DNA of 64,000 nt from Serripes groenlandicus (taxonomy: Eukaryota > Mollusca > Bivalvia > Cardiida > Cardiidae), in the NCBI GenBank assembly GCA_031761405.1, contig JASEVX010000175.1, positions 1 through 64,000 on the forward strand, in the 5' to 3' direction. Below the pieces are notes generated by a model. That model did no database searches, was not told the origin of the DNA, and was given only the letters and a program-made list of their open reading frames with translations. Below are positions 32,445 to 43,299 of the stretch, in pieces; the stretch's first letter is position 1; each line of letters begins with the position of its first letter. A program made the position numbers and the translations under genes.

Positions 32445-32652
32445 CATCTGCAGCAAACAGCAATTTAAAAAACAACAACATTACGGCAAAAGGAGAAATT
32501 GCTCATAATAAAGCAATTTCCCCTTTTGCTTCAATGCTTTAGACTTTATTCAATAATTCAACTTTTATATGTACTGAATTTTTTAATTTTCATTTACACA
32601 ATTTTCAGTCATCATCTGTTGCAGATATATCACATGTTGGAAATGGGTCAAT
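32445..32652. mobile_element. Family M MITE inside the right unit
   Basis: Better preserved than the partner at 31192; GGCAAAAGGAGAAATTGCTC arm intact. Confidence 0.65.
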
Positions 32653-32990
32653 GGCATACTTTCACATTTCATTAATTTCATTCAGATGAAGTCGCATGTA
32701 AATAAGAGGCTTATCTGCAAACATCTAGATCATTGAAAGTACAACTTTTGAAATAAGAGTTGAAGACGTTGTGGGAAAAGCAGAGACAACTGCGATGTTT
32801 GATCTGACACTGCACTGCTAGCTGATAAGTCACAGTATGTTCCGAGACACTTCGGAAACTTTCCACTTTGATAAGAAAGAGTACAGAGAGATCTTTAAAT
32901 GTACATTTCCTAAATATCCTAAGGATGGTTGTCTAGGAGCTCAATTCATATGTACTGTGGTAACACTTTGTGGTAGTATTGAGTAACAGT

Positions 32991-33216
32991 TTAACCTTCT
33001 CCCACATAAAGACACTTTTTGACACCTCTGTAGCAGACAACTTTTGAAAACATTGTGGCAAAAAGGAGAAATTGCTCATAATGAGCAATATTTTCTTATG
33101 CCACAATCTTTTCAAATTTATTCGATAATTGTTCTTTTATTAATAGAGAGTTTCCACTTATTTTTACTTGATCTCTTTAAAGTCGTCTGCAGCAGATTAT
33201 TGCATGTGGTAAAAAG
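32991..33216. mobile_element. Family M MITE, near full length
   Basis: TTAACCTTCTCCCACAT to GCAGCAGATTATTGCATGTGG; the right TTAA is lost. Confidence 0.7.
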
Positions 33217-33333
33217 TTTTTGTGTCTGCTTGTAAAGCAAGGAGACACTTTAGACTCACTTCTTCATAAACTGTGTTGTCACATTTAAGGTCATTAATTA
33301 TGTATTCGTTAGAAACCACTCTTATTTTGTTAG

Positions 33334-33429
33334 GAAAACGAAACAAATGGAACCGTAGAAAATGAAGATGAGAGTAAAAATCCAAATGGAACGGTAGAGA
33401 ACGATGATGAGTGTAAAAAACCCAAATGA
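33334..33429 (+). CDS. Terminal exon of the same acidic gene, with frame breaks
   Basis: After TTTTGTTAG, in phase 0, come 31 codons with a repeated NGTVEN(E/D)DE motif before TGA (33427-33429). An A6 run near 33414 shifts the frame. With one A fewer, the repeat pattern and acidity would continue to a TAG at 33512-33514, and a further Lys/Glu/Val-rich frame follows to about 33612. Either the gene has a short terminus and the rest is UTR, or the exon is decaying. Confidence 0.45.
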   Translation, partial: ENETNGTVENEDESKNPNGTVENDDECKKPK

Positions 33430-33614
33430 AACTGTAGAAGATGAAGATGATAGTGACACAGATGATTTTGAAGATTCTGCTGATGAGGTCAAAGTAAAAA
33501 AGGACGAGTCATAGAGGTCAAGGTCAAAGAGGAGGATTCGCAAGAGGTCAAGGTCAAAGAAGAAGTTAACGGAGAAGATTGTTATGATGTTGAGGAAAAT
33601 GTCAAAGAGTAGAT

Positions 33615-33928
33615 CAAAAGTATTTTGGTTGTATTTGAAATTGTTTCATTGAGAATAGATAAGCGTTTATCAAGATTGTACTGCACTGAAGTACAGACTT
33701 ATCTATTTTGTTGACTAATCTATGAACAATTCGTTTCTGTCATGTTAAAAGTTAACAGATTTGTTGGAACTTTCATACTTATTTCCTGCTAAAATCGTTG
33801 TTTGTTACATTGTAGCGTTGCCAAAAAATATGTATTTATCAAAGAGTTAGTTAAGTTATAAGAAGGAGGTTTGCCCATGTAAGGTTATAATTGTGTGGTG
33901 TTTTTAGTAGGAAGGAATATATCAAAAC
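33615..33928. other. Possible 3' UTR of the acidic gene
   Basis: AT-rich. No poly(A) signal could be assigned with confidence. Confidence 0.25.
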
Positions 33929-34146
33929 TTAACCCTTTCCCAAACCTACAGCGAGGTGACTTTGAAAACATCTGATAAAATCTATGGAAAATCTCTATCA
34001 TTGAGTGTATATTTATTGGAGTAAATTGAAATCAATGGCAAATGGATAATTGGCTCATTGTGAGCAAATTCTCCTGTTGCCACAATGTTTTCAAAAGCCA
34101 TCTGTGCAAATGCCTCAACATGCGTCTGCAAGCAGGAAATGGTTAG
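33929..34146. mobile_element. Family M MITE
   Basis: TTAACCCTTTCCCAAACC start, GAGCAAATTCTCCTGTTGCC arm, decayed right terminus GGAAATGGTTAG. A further short relic follows at 34190-34285. Confidence 0.6.
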
Positions 34147-34852
34147 GACGACCATGAACTGTATCAATGAACTATTGTGTTTCAATTACCTGATACAGAC
34201 AACATTTGGCTCCTTAGCAGCAGAGGACTTTAAAAAACCTGTGGTAAAATGAGAAAAGAGCAATTTCTCCTTATCCCATAACTCTATATATGAAAAAAAG
34301 AAGGAGATAAAGCACTTTTGCCCTTCAAGAATATCAAAGGACACATCTCCTGAAATATCAAATGCGGTCAAATGTTAACCTTTAATGTATAATGTTGTTA
34401 ATATGTTTGTTTCAGCTTAAATACAGCCTGAGTGTTCAAGCTTTGTGTTTCTCTGCTTTGTTGTGATTATTGTTGGGACGTAATCTTAAAACTACTACGC
34501 CCTTTTTAAGCATTCTTGGTGTAGAATATTATCACCTATTGCCAATCTGCTGGTCTATGCTATATTGCAAAGGCTTTCTTCACTTAGTTTGTGAATCGTA
34601 TGTGACAATTAGTTCAAGGTTCTGGATATGTTCTGTTTTAGGAAATTTTCAGACCTTTTTTTTTCTTCAGAAAAATCATGTGATCATTCTATTGTTTACT
34701 CATCTTATGTTAGCTTTGGGAAAGTTACAGCAATATTGTATGCTTTATAACCAAGTAGCTTCCTCAAATGCTTGAAATTATGTATTGGAACAAATGAATG
34801 AATGTTATGACCCAGTTTAATTGGGACAGCATTTCGATAGTTGATCTTTAAA

Positions 34853-35078
34853 TTAACCCTTTCTCACCGGCATACGCATTTTGACGCAATAGCAGCAGGC
34901 GACTTTTGAAAACATTGTGGCCAAAGCTGAAATTGCTCATGATGAGCAATTTCGCCTTTGGCCAAAAGTGTTTCAACTTTATTTAACAATAATGCTCTTT
35001 TATGGAGATTTTTAATGTTTTTGTTTCCATGTTTTCAAAGTCATCTGCTACAGTTTTGTCGTATGTGGGATGGTCAAG
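34853..35078. mobile_element. Family M MITE, subtype with GGCCAAAG arms
   Basis: Central inverted arms are GTGGCCAAAGCTGAAATTGC / GCAATTTCGCCTTTGGCC, differing together from the main type, so both arms changed in concert. Confidence 0.7.
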
Positions 35079-35226
35079 ATATTTGACTTGTATTTAACAG
35101 CCACCTGTCTTCAACGGTCAAGTTTCTTCCCTCTCCTAGAGATGGCTGCGTAAAACAAGTTTGATTGATATGACATATGGAATAGATAATTACTCAAAGT
35201 CCGCAGGTTAGGTGTTAAACTATCCG

Positions 35227-35455
35227 TTAAACCCGTTCCCTCATACATACGCTTTCTAACGCCTCTGCATCAGACGACTTTTGAAAACACTGTGACAAAA
35301 AGAGAAATTACTTAAAATGAGCAATTTCTCCTTTTGCCAAAGTGTTTTCAACTTTATTCAATTATTATGCTATTTTTTACAGAGATTTTTCAAATTTTTG
35401 CCAAATGTTTTCAAAGTCATCTGCTGCAAATGTGTTTTATGTGGGAAAGGGTTAA
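35227..35455. mobile_element. Family M MITE, full length with both TTAA
   Basis: TTAA at both ends (35227-35230, 35452-35455) and all internal blocks in order. Confidence 0.75.
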
Positions 35456-35797
35456 TGTAAATATATTGCATAGTTTTTGTATGTTTTTCATTGCTCTATG
35501 GATATAGATGCAAAGTGCTATTTAAAGGTGAGTGCTTTTTTCACTTAGATTTTGTTTTGTTTTGTTGTGGGTTTTGTAATATACATAAGTTGATATTTAG
35601 TACCTGAGGGAAACAAGTTACAAATTGTTAACTTAATGCAAAATATTTATAACAACATTTCGTAAGATAAAGTTACAACACTTTTGCATGAAGCCATCAA
35701 AATGCAGATGTGGTATTTGTAAGAAAGTGGTAGTTCATACTTTCTTAATCATGTGAATAGTATACTGTTGTATCTACATCGTGCATTTGAGCTGTGT
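35456..35797. other. No feature recognised
   Basis: AT-rich spacer. Confidence 0.2.
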
Positions 35798-35957
35798 CCA
35801 GGAAATCCGATGTGACGAGCGCCGTTCGTCTTCCAGCAATGGGCCAACAGTCCAAGTGTAGGTAAACAGCCAGCTGCGGATAACTGGCGAACAGGAAATA
35901 CATTTGTAGGTGAACTGGCCACTGTGATATGAGCTAAAATAGTTGAAAACGGCGTCT
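35798..35957 (+). repeat. SINE-B 3' fragment
   Basis: Body with AAACAGCCAGCTGCGGATAA and tail GTGATATGAGCT..AGTTGAAAACGGCG; head absent. Confidence 0.6.
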
Positions 35958-36165
35958 GCATCAACTTGTCTGCTCAATAGGCGTCAGCAAATTTCTGTAT
36001 GTGGGAAAGGGTTAAGATGACGTAACAACTTTTTCACCTTTCAGTATTAACACTTTACCTGATACAGACGACACTTTTAAACTTATTTAGACAACACTTG
36101 TAAACATTGTGGAAAATCGCTCAACTTGTAAAATATCCCCTTTACCAATAATGTTTTCAACTCAC
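35958..36165. mobile_element. Family M MITE fragments
   Basis: A right terminus (ending TTAA at 36012-36015), then an independent decayed copy at 36050-36165. Confidence 0.5.
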
Positions 36166-36260
36166 ATCAGCCTAATAGAGCCTAATAGATGTAGCCTCAT
36201 AGATGTTACTTAGTTTTCCTTTGATCTAGAAGTATCTTAAAAGTATCATATTGGGTACAG

Positions 36261-36488
36261 TTAAACCTTTCCAACATTCAACAAGTCTGCAGTAGATAAC
36301 TTTGAAAACATACATACCAAAGTTTGGAATATCTCTTTAATGAAAGTGTAATTATTGGATAGAGTTGAAAGTATTGTTGCAAATAGAGAAATTGCAATTT
36401 CTCCATTTTTCCACAATGTTTTCAAAAGTCGTCTGCTTCATGTTTTGTTTACTGCAGAGGCGTCATTTAGTATGTGGGAAAGGGTTAA
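36261..36488. mobile_element. Family M MITE, full length with both TTAA
   Basis: Ends at GTGGGAAAGGGTTAA; right arm carries an extra GTTTACTGCAGAGGCG segment. Confidence 0.7.
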
Positions 36489-36654
36489 GCTTTCTTTTTT
36501 ATTCGATTCCTCAAACAAGTCTTTGGTTGTGAACTGCTTTTCATTAAAATGAAAGTGAAAGTAATGTTGAAACTAAAGTACTTGTTATTCACCAGGTAAA
36601 CTTGCAAATTAGAAAAAACATTATTTAAACTAAAATTATAGCTGGTCTGCATTC

Positions 36655-36740
36655 ATCGATTCCCACATGGGACAAATCTGCAGCAGGTAACTTTAAAAAA
36701 AAAATTGAAAACATCTATTGACAAATTGATTAATACCTTT
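36655..36740. mobile_element. Family M MITE, left-end relic
   Basis: TTCCCACATGG, AAATCTGCAGCAGG and GAAAACATC blocks only. Confidence 0.4.
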
Positions 36741-36840
36741 ACAAATAAAAGAGGAAAAGGGCTTATTTACTGATAACTTGAATGCTATTTAGATTGTATT
36801 ATTTTTTAATGCTCACACTTGGACTTCATGCAAAAAGGAT

Positions 36841-36963
36841 TTAACCATTTCCCATATACAGTCGCTTTCTGACGCCTCTGCAGCAGACGACTTTTGAAAA
36901 GATTGTGGCAAAAGAAGAAATTGCTCAAAACGAGCAGATTTGTTGTTTGTGGGAAAGGGTTAA
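36841..36963. mobile_element. Family M MITE, internally deleted (123 bp)
   Basis: Intact left arm up to the central hairpin, then directly AGATTTGTTGTTTGTGGG to TTAA; shows that short derivatives exist. Confidence 0.7.
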
Positions 36964-37149
36964 TGACATCATGTTGCAAGTCATAGTAACAACCATTTTG
37001 TATGAAGTCATAATTAACTTGAAAAGAGGAGTGTGTATACCAACCACTATACAGTTTGTATCTGATTACCCACTGTTTAATTAAGTATTTCAATTAAAGC
37101 TATTCTGCTTGACTTGTCCTTTTTACCAATTCTCTGTTATGCTATTACT

Positions 37150-37240
37150 GAACTCATCCAATTGGAAATGTGTGTGCGGTTAAAATGCTGGACTTTCAAT
37201 CCAGATGTCAGGGTTTCGAAATCCGTGCCTGAGTGCTGGA
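37150..37240 (+). repeat. tRNA-like sequence (Glu-type anticodon position)
   Basis: CTGGACTTTCAATCCAG forms an anticodon-like stem, followed by AGGGTTTCGAAATCC. No acceptor pairing, so it is considered SINE-derived. Confidence 0.4.
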
Positions 37241-37569
37241 CATTTCTGAGATGCTTTAAAGTATCTCCAACTCAACTAGAGTTCAAATACTGGTCCTTTC
37301 TGGGAAAATGGCCTAGTATATATATATAGCGATATAGTATACAGAAGCATGTTACAGAACCAAGTGATCTTTTCAGAGAGAGTTATCGCATCCATACTTC
37401 CATGTATCCAGGGACACTATATCACTATGTAATATATTATCCCTGATGTATCCAACAGTATCTTGAAATTATGTGCACCTGTCAGATGCTAGTACATAGT
37501 GTACATGATGAATATGGCCTGTAAAAGTCAGGGACGTGTTAAGATGTCTATGTCCCTGGTAAAAGCTAA

Positions 37570-37645
37570 GCATTTGGTCTTTGTGGTAGTATGTTGACTT
37601 TGAGTACCAAAGGACCCAGGTTTGAATCCCTGTGATGAGCGGGTT
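37570..37645 (+). repeat. tRNA-like sequence
   Basis: GTGGTAGTATGTTGACTTTG and CCAGGTTTGAATCCCTG resemble A and B boxes; cloverleaf incomplete. Confidence 0.35.
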
Positions 37646-37975
37646 CTGCCTTTGGGATATTTCCACACAAACTGCAGGAGTACTTGTTATGTCTACAACT
37701 TCGGGTGTGATTAATATTCATAAGAGCTCAAAGCTTGTTTTGCAATTTATGTAAGATAAATAAGTATAAACTGAACTAGTAGCATTTGATCTTTAATTAC
37801 ATGAAAATATCTGAATAAGAAAGAATAATTAAAGTGATTGTAATCCAGAGAACACCTACAGCAGGTGGGCTGCATCTCTATACGTTGTCTGCTCCGTATC
37901 CAATCTTTACCAAATGTGGAGACAATATCTTGGAAAAGTTGTATTACCACATACCCCTGATTTCTTGCCCCTTAA

Positions 37976-38204
37976 TTAACCCTTTCCCTCATATGACAAT
38001 TCTGCAGCAGACTACTTTGAACATATGTTGTCAAAAAATAGAAAACCTTTATAATTGAATGGATAACCTATGACTAAAAGTGGAAAACAAAGTGGCAAAA
38101 GGAGAAATTGCTTGTTTTGAGCAATTTCGTCTTTTGTCACTATGTTTTCAAAAAGAGTCTGCTGCAGAGGCGTCAGAAAGCGTCTATATGAGGGAAAGGG
38201 TTTA
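37976..38204. mobile_element. Family M MITE, CCCTCAT subtype
   Basis: Complete left TTAA; the right end is TTTA instead of TTAA. Carries the ATTGAATGGATAACCTATGA block typical of this subtype. Confidence 0.75.
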
Positions 38205-38609
38205 TTCGTGAAATTGTGATGGATTTTCTCTTTTATTTGAGCAATCCTTATCCAGACTTAGTCACAATGTTAATTTGGACCTAGTTTGTTTTCCTCATTG
38301 ATGACTCTAGATATGTGATACTTTTGACTAAATTTGTTAAACCGTACCAAACTTGTCACAATCTGTATTGGTATGGTATCTTGTACAATGCTAATTTCTA
38401 GCCAGACGCTGTGATATTAAACACCAATCAAATAATTCTAGCCGAATCGCATTAAAAGCTCTTGAGTGTAAATTGTACATGTTAGCTCTAACTGTCTTTG
38501 GGGAAAAGAGAAAAACATGAAATTGGTAATAAAAGTATAAATATTTTATTGAAGCAAATTTATACAACATACATGTTATCATACATGTACTAGTTGCTCC
38601 ATCATGTTA
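38205..38609. other. No feature recognised
   Basis: AT-rich spacer between two MITE copies of the same subtype. Confidence 0.2.
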
Positions 38610-38828
38610 TTAACCATTTCCCTCATACGGCAATTCTGCAGCAGACGACTTTAGACATATTTTGTCAAAAATTAAAAAATCTCCATAATTGAATGGATAA
38701 CCTATGACATAAAGTGGAAAACATTGTGGCAAAAATGTTTTGTGCAATTTCTTCTTTTGTCACTATGTTTTCAAAAAGCTGTCTGATGCAGAGGCGTCAG
38801 AAAGCGCCTATATGAGGGAAAGGGTTAA
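38610..38828. mobile_element. Family M MITE, CCCTCAT subtype
   Basis: TTAA at both ends; central hairpin damaged (GCAAAAATGTTTTGTGC). Confidence 0.75.
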
Positions 38829-39100
38829 CCATTTACAGAGGACTTTGAACAAATTGGCAAAAATGTGAAATATCTCCATTAGTGACAGTTTAATTATTAA
38901 TTAGTTATAAAATTGCCATCATGACTAATTTATCCTTGTATTTAATATTGTAATTCAGTGTCCCTGTTTTGTCACAATGTTTTCAAAAGAACTATTGTAT
39001 TGAGTTGAAATTGTGGCAAAAGGAGAAAGTGCGCATTTTGTTTTCACGATATTGTCTGCTTCAAATTCCTCACAGTATGTCTGAAAGTGGGAAAGGGGTT
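38825..39100. mobile_element. Family M MITE, decayed, adjoining the previous copy
   Basis: Shares the TTAA at 38825-38828 with its neighbour, as if one copy had inserted into the terminal TTAA of the other. Confidence 0.55.
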
Positions 39101-39451
39101 TGACACTGATCTTTAATTCCATGTGAAATAAATATTTGGTAAGTGGAAGATTTTATTTGCTGCCACAACATACATGTAGTAATATGAATAACCACTAAGG
39201 AGTAATAAAGGTCATGTTGATGACCAATGACCACCTTCGAATGACTGTTTTGTTTGACCTGGATCAAATACAAAACAGTATTTTCAGAAATTGAACAGTA
39301 CCTGTATATAAGAACACCTAATTTGTTGAACACTAAGGCTTGAACTAAAAGATGATATTAATTGGACCCTTAAACGTAATCCAATGTAAATGATTTTTCA
39401 GTTCAAAGTTATAAGAACTATTTGGTAGGAATGTAAGTAGGGTTGGTTAAT
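39101..39451. other. No feature recognised
   Basis: AT-rich spacer. Confidence 0.2.
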
Positions 39452-39667
39452 TTTACCGTTTCCCATATAAAACAAATCTGCAGCAGACAACTTTTGTAAA
39501 ATATCTGTAAGTGAAAGTGAAGTTATTGAAAATTATGAAAGACGGATCTTCAGCAGATGACTATTGAAAACATTGTGGCAAAAGGATGAATTGCTAATAA
39601 TGAGTTATTTACCTTTATGTTTTCAAAGCTGTCTGCTGCAGAGTTTTTGTATGTGGGAAAGGGTTAA
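39452..39667. mobile_element. Family M MITE
   Basis: Altered left end TTTTACCGTTTCCCATAT, right end GTGGGAAAGGGTTAA. Confidence 0.65.
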
Positions 39668-39796
39668 GTACATTGTAGAAGTTTTGATTTTTATTCTTTG
39701 TCAGAAAGATTTTAGAGAAAAAACTTTGTAAATATATCATTGCTGATCCAAACGTATCACAGTTCATAAAGTAAAGGTATAATGTATCACAGAATT

Positions 39797-39928
39797 TTTT
39801 AACTTTTTCCATAATGAATCAACTCTATTCAATTATAATTCTTTCATTTACAGAGACTTTCCATATTTTTACTTCGTCGTTTTCAAAGTCATCTGCTGCA
39901 GATCTGTTGTATGTGGGAAAGGCTTTAA
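39797..39928. mobile_element. Family M MITE, right half
   Basis: From AATCAACTCTATTCAATTAT to GTGGGAAAGGCTTTAA. Confidence 0.6.
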
Positions 39929-40943
39929 TATAACTTGACACGCATAGGATGTTATATCATTTATGGTATCTGTCAATAATTAAAAAGAAGGCCCAAGTCT
40001 GTATTGGAACAGTTGAGTAAGACAGATCTAGCGAAGATACGTATGAATATATATAACAAGATAAGATCAGCTCCACCACTCTGGTCAAGCTTACAAAGTT
40101 GTTTATAATGCCAAGATAAAAATGCCCTTTAGTACTTAAATGGAAACATAATCATATCAATGTAATCAATATTCATGATAAATATGTTTGACTTTTACTA
40201 AAAGTGATCAAGTCAATCATTTCAAGTGCATCCTATACACATTCACAATGCATTTAAACTCAATGTCATTTATTCAATGCATTCTGGTGATGGTATACAC
40301 TCATTTCTATGCAAACATGTTTTTTTTAGGGACTACAGCCTGGCCCGCGGATGTACTTAGGGTCATTTGACCTTTATACGTATGAGATATATCGTCGCTT
40401 TCCAAAAAAAAACATGTTGTCTTATAACAGATGGAGTTACGTATCTCTCAAGGCAAACCAACTATATATTGACATGGTTCAAAAGAATGTGTAGAATAAT
40501 CACAGACATTATAATTTAATAACGACATCAAAAAATCAAAAGTCAATACAAAGTAAAGAACTTAATACATAGTTGACTCTTTTCCACATACAATCGCTCG
40601 TTTCCCATATACTACAGAGTTTGATTGGCACATTTTACATAGTCTTTGGGTTGTATGTAATATCTTGAAGTTTTTACAGAGCTGAAAGTAATTTCTCCTT
40701 TTCCCAGAATAATTTTTTGTATTCAAATAAGGCATCAAATGTCATTCACATCAAGAATCTGTAAATGTGTTTAACTGTGGAGATTCATGAGCAATCCTTA
40801 CTGCGAGTATCAATCAGTCTTCTGTGATATTTCCACCCTTACATATTAATAGAACCTTAAAAAAAAGTATAAATTGATTAATTAAAATACTTGTGCCAAA
40901 TTGTGAAACGGAACATTTAAATAACTTTATTTCACAATCTATC
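39929..40943. other. Mostly unassigned; decayed MITE pieces
   Basis: Fragments resembling family M at about 40575-40700 (TTTTCCACATACAATCGCTC). Otherwise AT-rich without a gene. Confidence 0.3.
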
Positions 40944-41163
40944 TTAACCCATTACTTTTTCAAATGTTGTCTACTTTACAATCAACAGATGAACAAGTTG
41001 AAAAATCTGGGAAACTGGAAGTAACTTTTTGACAACGAGTTGAACATATTGCAATTAAAGGTGAAATTTCTCGTTTTGAGCAATTTCACCTTTATTGCAA
41101 TGTTTTCAAATGTCGTCTGCAACAGCAGGCGTCATATGTTGTCAGTGTGAAGTAATGGGTTAA
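40944..41163. mobile_element. Variant MITE with CCCATTACTT termini
   Basis: TTAA at both ends with inverted termini TTAACCCATTACTT / complement in place of CCCTTTCCC. The interior still has the GCAGACGAC-like and GAAATTTCTC..GAGCAATTTC blocks. A related but distinct family. Confidence 0.65.
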
Positions 41164-41405
41164 CATTGAAATGATAATCAAGAGAGCCATGTAGCACTCA
41201 CCAGAGTCCTTTTGCTAAGTAGCATTTAGGCCAAATTACCTTGAATGTATTTATCTTGAAATTGGACCGGCAAATTCAGATAAGAATAATTTTAATGTTT
41301 TTACATGATGCCGAAGAAAACAGGGTTCAACATATGGCTGAATTATTTGAACTATTTTGAAATCAGATTCCTGTCAACTTAGTCAAGTGGTTTAGGAGAT
41401 GTTAT

Positions 41406-41595
41406 TTTACCCTTTCCCGCATACAGATGACTTTGGAAACCATTGTGGCAAAAGGAAATTGCTCATCATGAGCAATTAACCCTTTTGCCACACTTTCAAC
41501 AAATTATACATTCCTTCATAGATATTTTTTCTTATTATTTGTCTAGATGCGTTCAGTCATCTGCTGCATATGTTTTGTAGGTGGGAAATAGTTAA
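41406..41595. mobile_element. Family M MITE
   Basis: Very short central palindrome (GCTCATCATGAGC) and a right end with GTGGGAAATAGTTAA. Confidence 0.65.
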
Positions 41596-41635
41596 AGGTT
41601 TTAGGAACAAAACACAGGGTGAACAATTGGTGAAA

Positions 41636-42446
41636 AGAAGAAGAACCAAGCTAGGCCTTAAATCGCCCACCTGAGTATCATTATACTTAAGCTCAAGGAA
41701 GTATGTCAAAAGATCGTGTTTAGGATGATCAAATGCATATTATGAAAGATAAATGCATAACTGTACACATGGTCCGAATATTTAATTGTTGTATCTTTGA
41801 AAAGCACAAACGTATGTCAAAACGTCATGTTTATGGTGAAAATAGGAAAATAGCAAAAATAAGCCCCGGTCCGCGAAGGCCATATATTTCAACGGATCAA
41901 AATGATTTGAAAACTCTTGGTAGATGGTCACCATAGAAAAAGTACAATCTACACAAAGCGCACCGACAACTGACGAATTGAATTGGAATAATTTGAATAA
42001 TATTGGTAGCTGGTCACCCAAGGTGCACATTTCAAAGAAGATTTTTAAAGTGTTTTCTATAAGCATTTTAGGAAAAAGAGCTCCTCCACCGGATGGCCAT
42101 GATTTCTTTTTAACGTATCAGAATAGTTTGAACAATCTTTCTAAAGAGTAACCCGGAGAACATTTGTGCCAAATTATTTTCAAATCATGTCGGTACTTTT
42201 GGACAAGAAGCTTTTTTTAGTTTCCAGATATAAAACATATTTTTGGCTCCCGTGTCCTAGTTATACAATGGACCAAAACTATTTGAACAACTTTGAAAGA
42301 GGAAGACCAAAGGAGCATCCTTTCCTGCCAAGTTTGTTCAAAATCCAAACAGGTTTAGGAGATGTCATTTAAAGAAAAAGTTGACGACGGACATCAGGTC
42401 ATCACAATAGATCAACATGAGCACTTTATGCTTAGGTGAGCTATAA
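41636..42446 (+). mobile_element. Hairpin-ended tandem-core element, decayed
   Basis: Start resembles the GGCC..AAATCGCCCACCTGAG terminus, and the end has GTTGACGACGGACATC, ACAATAGATCAAC and a GAGCTATAAA terminus. The core holds diverged ~160-bp units sharing GAACAACTTTGAAAGAGG and CCAAAGGAGCAT with the element at 52797. Confidence 0.55.
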
Positions 42447-42671
42447 ACCAGCATACCAACCAAAGAGCATGTGTGACTAGTGTAGATGCAGATCAACCAG
42501 AACCTGCCTGCAATTTGATCTGGTGTCCCAATGTTTTCAGTCCTTAGTCACATAATGTTTCAAGATAAGATGACATAGATGCGTCAGCAGATCTTTATCA
42601 ACTCTCTTAAATAATCTAACTTTGTTTGTTCTGCAGCACTGCTTATGAGGACTTTTTAAGCAATTGTTGGT
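42447..42671. other. No feature recognised
   Basis: Spacer without supportable content. Confidence 0.2.
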
Positions 42672-42826
42672 TTACCCTTTCCCACATACAGATGACGTCT
42701 GACACATCTGCAGCAGACGACTTCATGGCAAAAGAAGAAATTGCTCATGAATAACAATTTCACCTTTTGCCACAAAGTGTTTTTGACTTAGCGTTTTCAA
42801 AGTTCTCTGATGCAGATTTGTTGTAT
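42672..42826. mobile_element. Family M MITE, shortened
   Basis: CCCTTTCCCACATACAGATG start; right arm ends at GCAGATTTGTTGTATG. Confidence 0.6.
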
Positions 42827-42922
42827 GATCCTCTCGATCTGATAATCAAATTGTCACCTTCAAAATAGTAAGGTATCAACAGGGAAAAAAAACATATAAA
42901 TAAACGAGACAGAGAAGCGGTG

Positions 42923-43126
42923 ATGGCTGAGCATTGGTTGTATTGTGCGATTTCATTGGACAGAAAAAGGAGAACACGCTCATCTATATTTAAAATTTTA
43001 GACGACCTTTTAGGCGATGTCGTCAGATCCAATATTCTGGTACGCACAGGGAAATATTTTGGTCTGACTTTAATTATAGTGGGTATAAGCTGTGTTGCTT
43101 ATTTCATAAATCAGAACATGTATTGA
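42923..43126 (+). CDS. Candidate small tail-anchored membrane protein
   Basis: 67 codons from the second of two adjacent ATGs. The N-terminal half is charged and helical (RKRRTRSSIFKILDDLLGD). A hydrophobic segment, FGLTLIIVGISCVAYFI, at about residues 46-62 leaves a five-residue tail, a typical tail-anchor layout. A TATAAATA run lies about 25 bp upstream of the ATG. It sits just beyond the 3' end of the minus-strand Ig gene, in opposite orientation. No family is recognised; chance occurrence cannot be excluded at this length. Confidence 0.3.
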   Translation: MAEHWLYCAISLDRKRRTRSSIFKILDDLLGDVVRSNILVRTGKYFGLTLIIVGISCVAYFINQNMY

Positions 43127-43228
43127 GGACTATATTATAATTAACAACATTTGTGACTGGATTTATAATCGATTGAGATCTCGGGGAGAGAGACTTTCAA
43201 CTAGTCTTACCTATCTAATGACTCCTAG

Positions 43229-43299
43229 CTAGGGCAGAAGCCATTTCGACATTACACCTACAACAATAAGTATCACAGCTACTTCCGAGTTTCCAGAGC
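43229..43299 (-). CDS. Ig gene exon 6: C-terminal anchor and stop
   Basis: Acceptor TTATATTTCAG; 71 nt encoding SGNSEVAVILIVVGVMSKWL, then LP, then TAG (43229-43231). Small residues before a short hydrophobic run at the very C terminus suggest GPI attachment. A GTAAGA donor-like site lies just after the stop, so a 3' UTR intron is possible. Confidence 0.68.

Larger units (their letters stand above)
32181..33060 (+). repeat. Local duplication, right unit (contains the exon)
   Basis: Counterpart of 31072-31862, offset 1.1-1.23 kb. Carries an acceptor site, a 77-nt exon and a donor site. Confidence 0.75.

Noticed and set aside
32989..33216. Long palindromic hairpin considered as a microRNA precursor
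   Set aside because: It is one of many copies of the TTAA foldback family; without small-RNA data there is no reason to single it out.
41733..42372. Three overlapping 65-75 codon frames
   Set aside because: They fall inside the diverged units of a tandem-core element, where frames recur by repetition.
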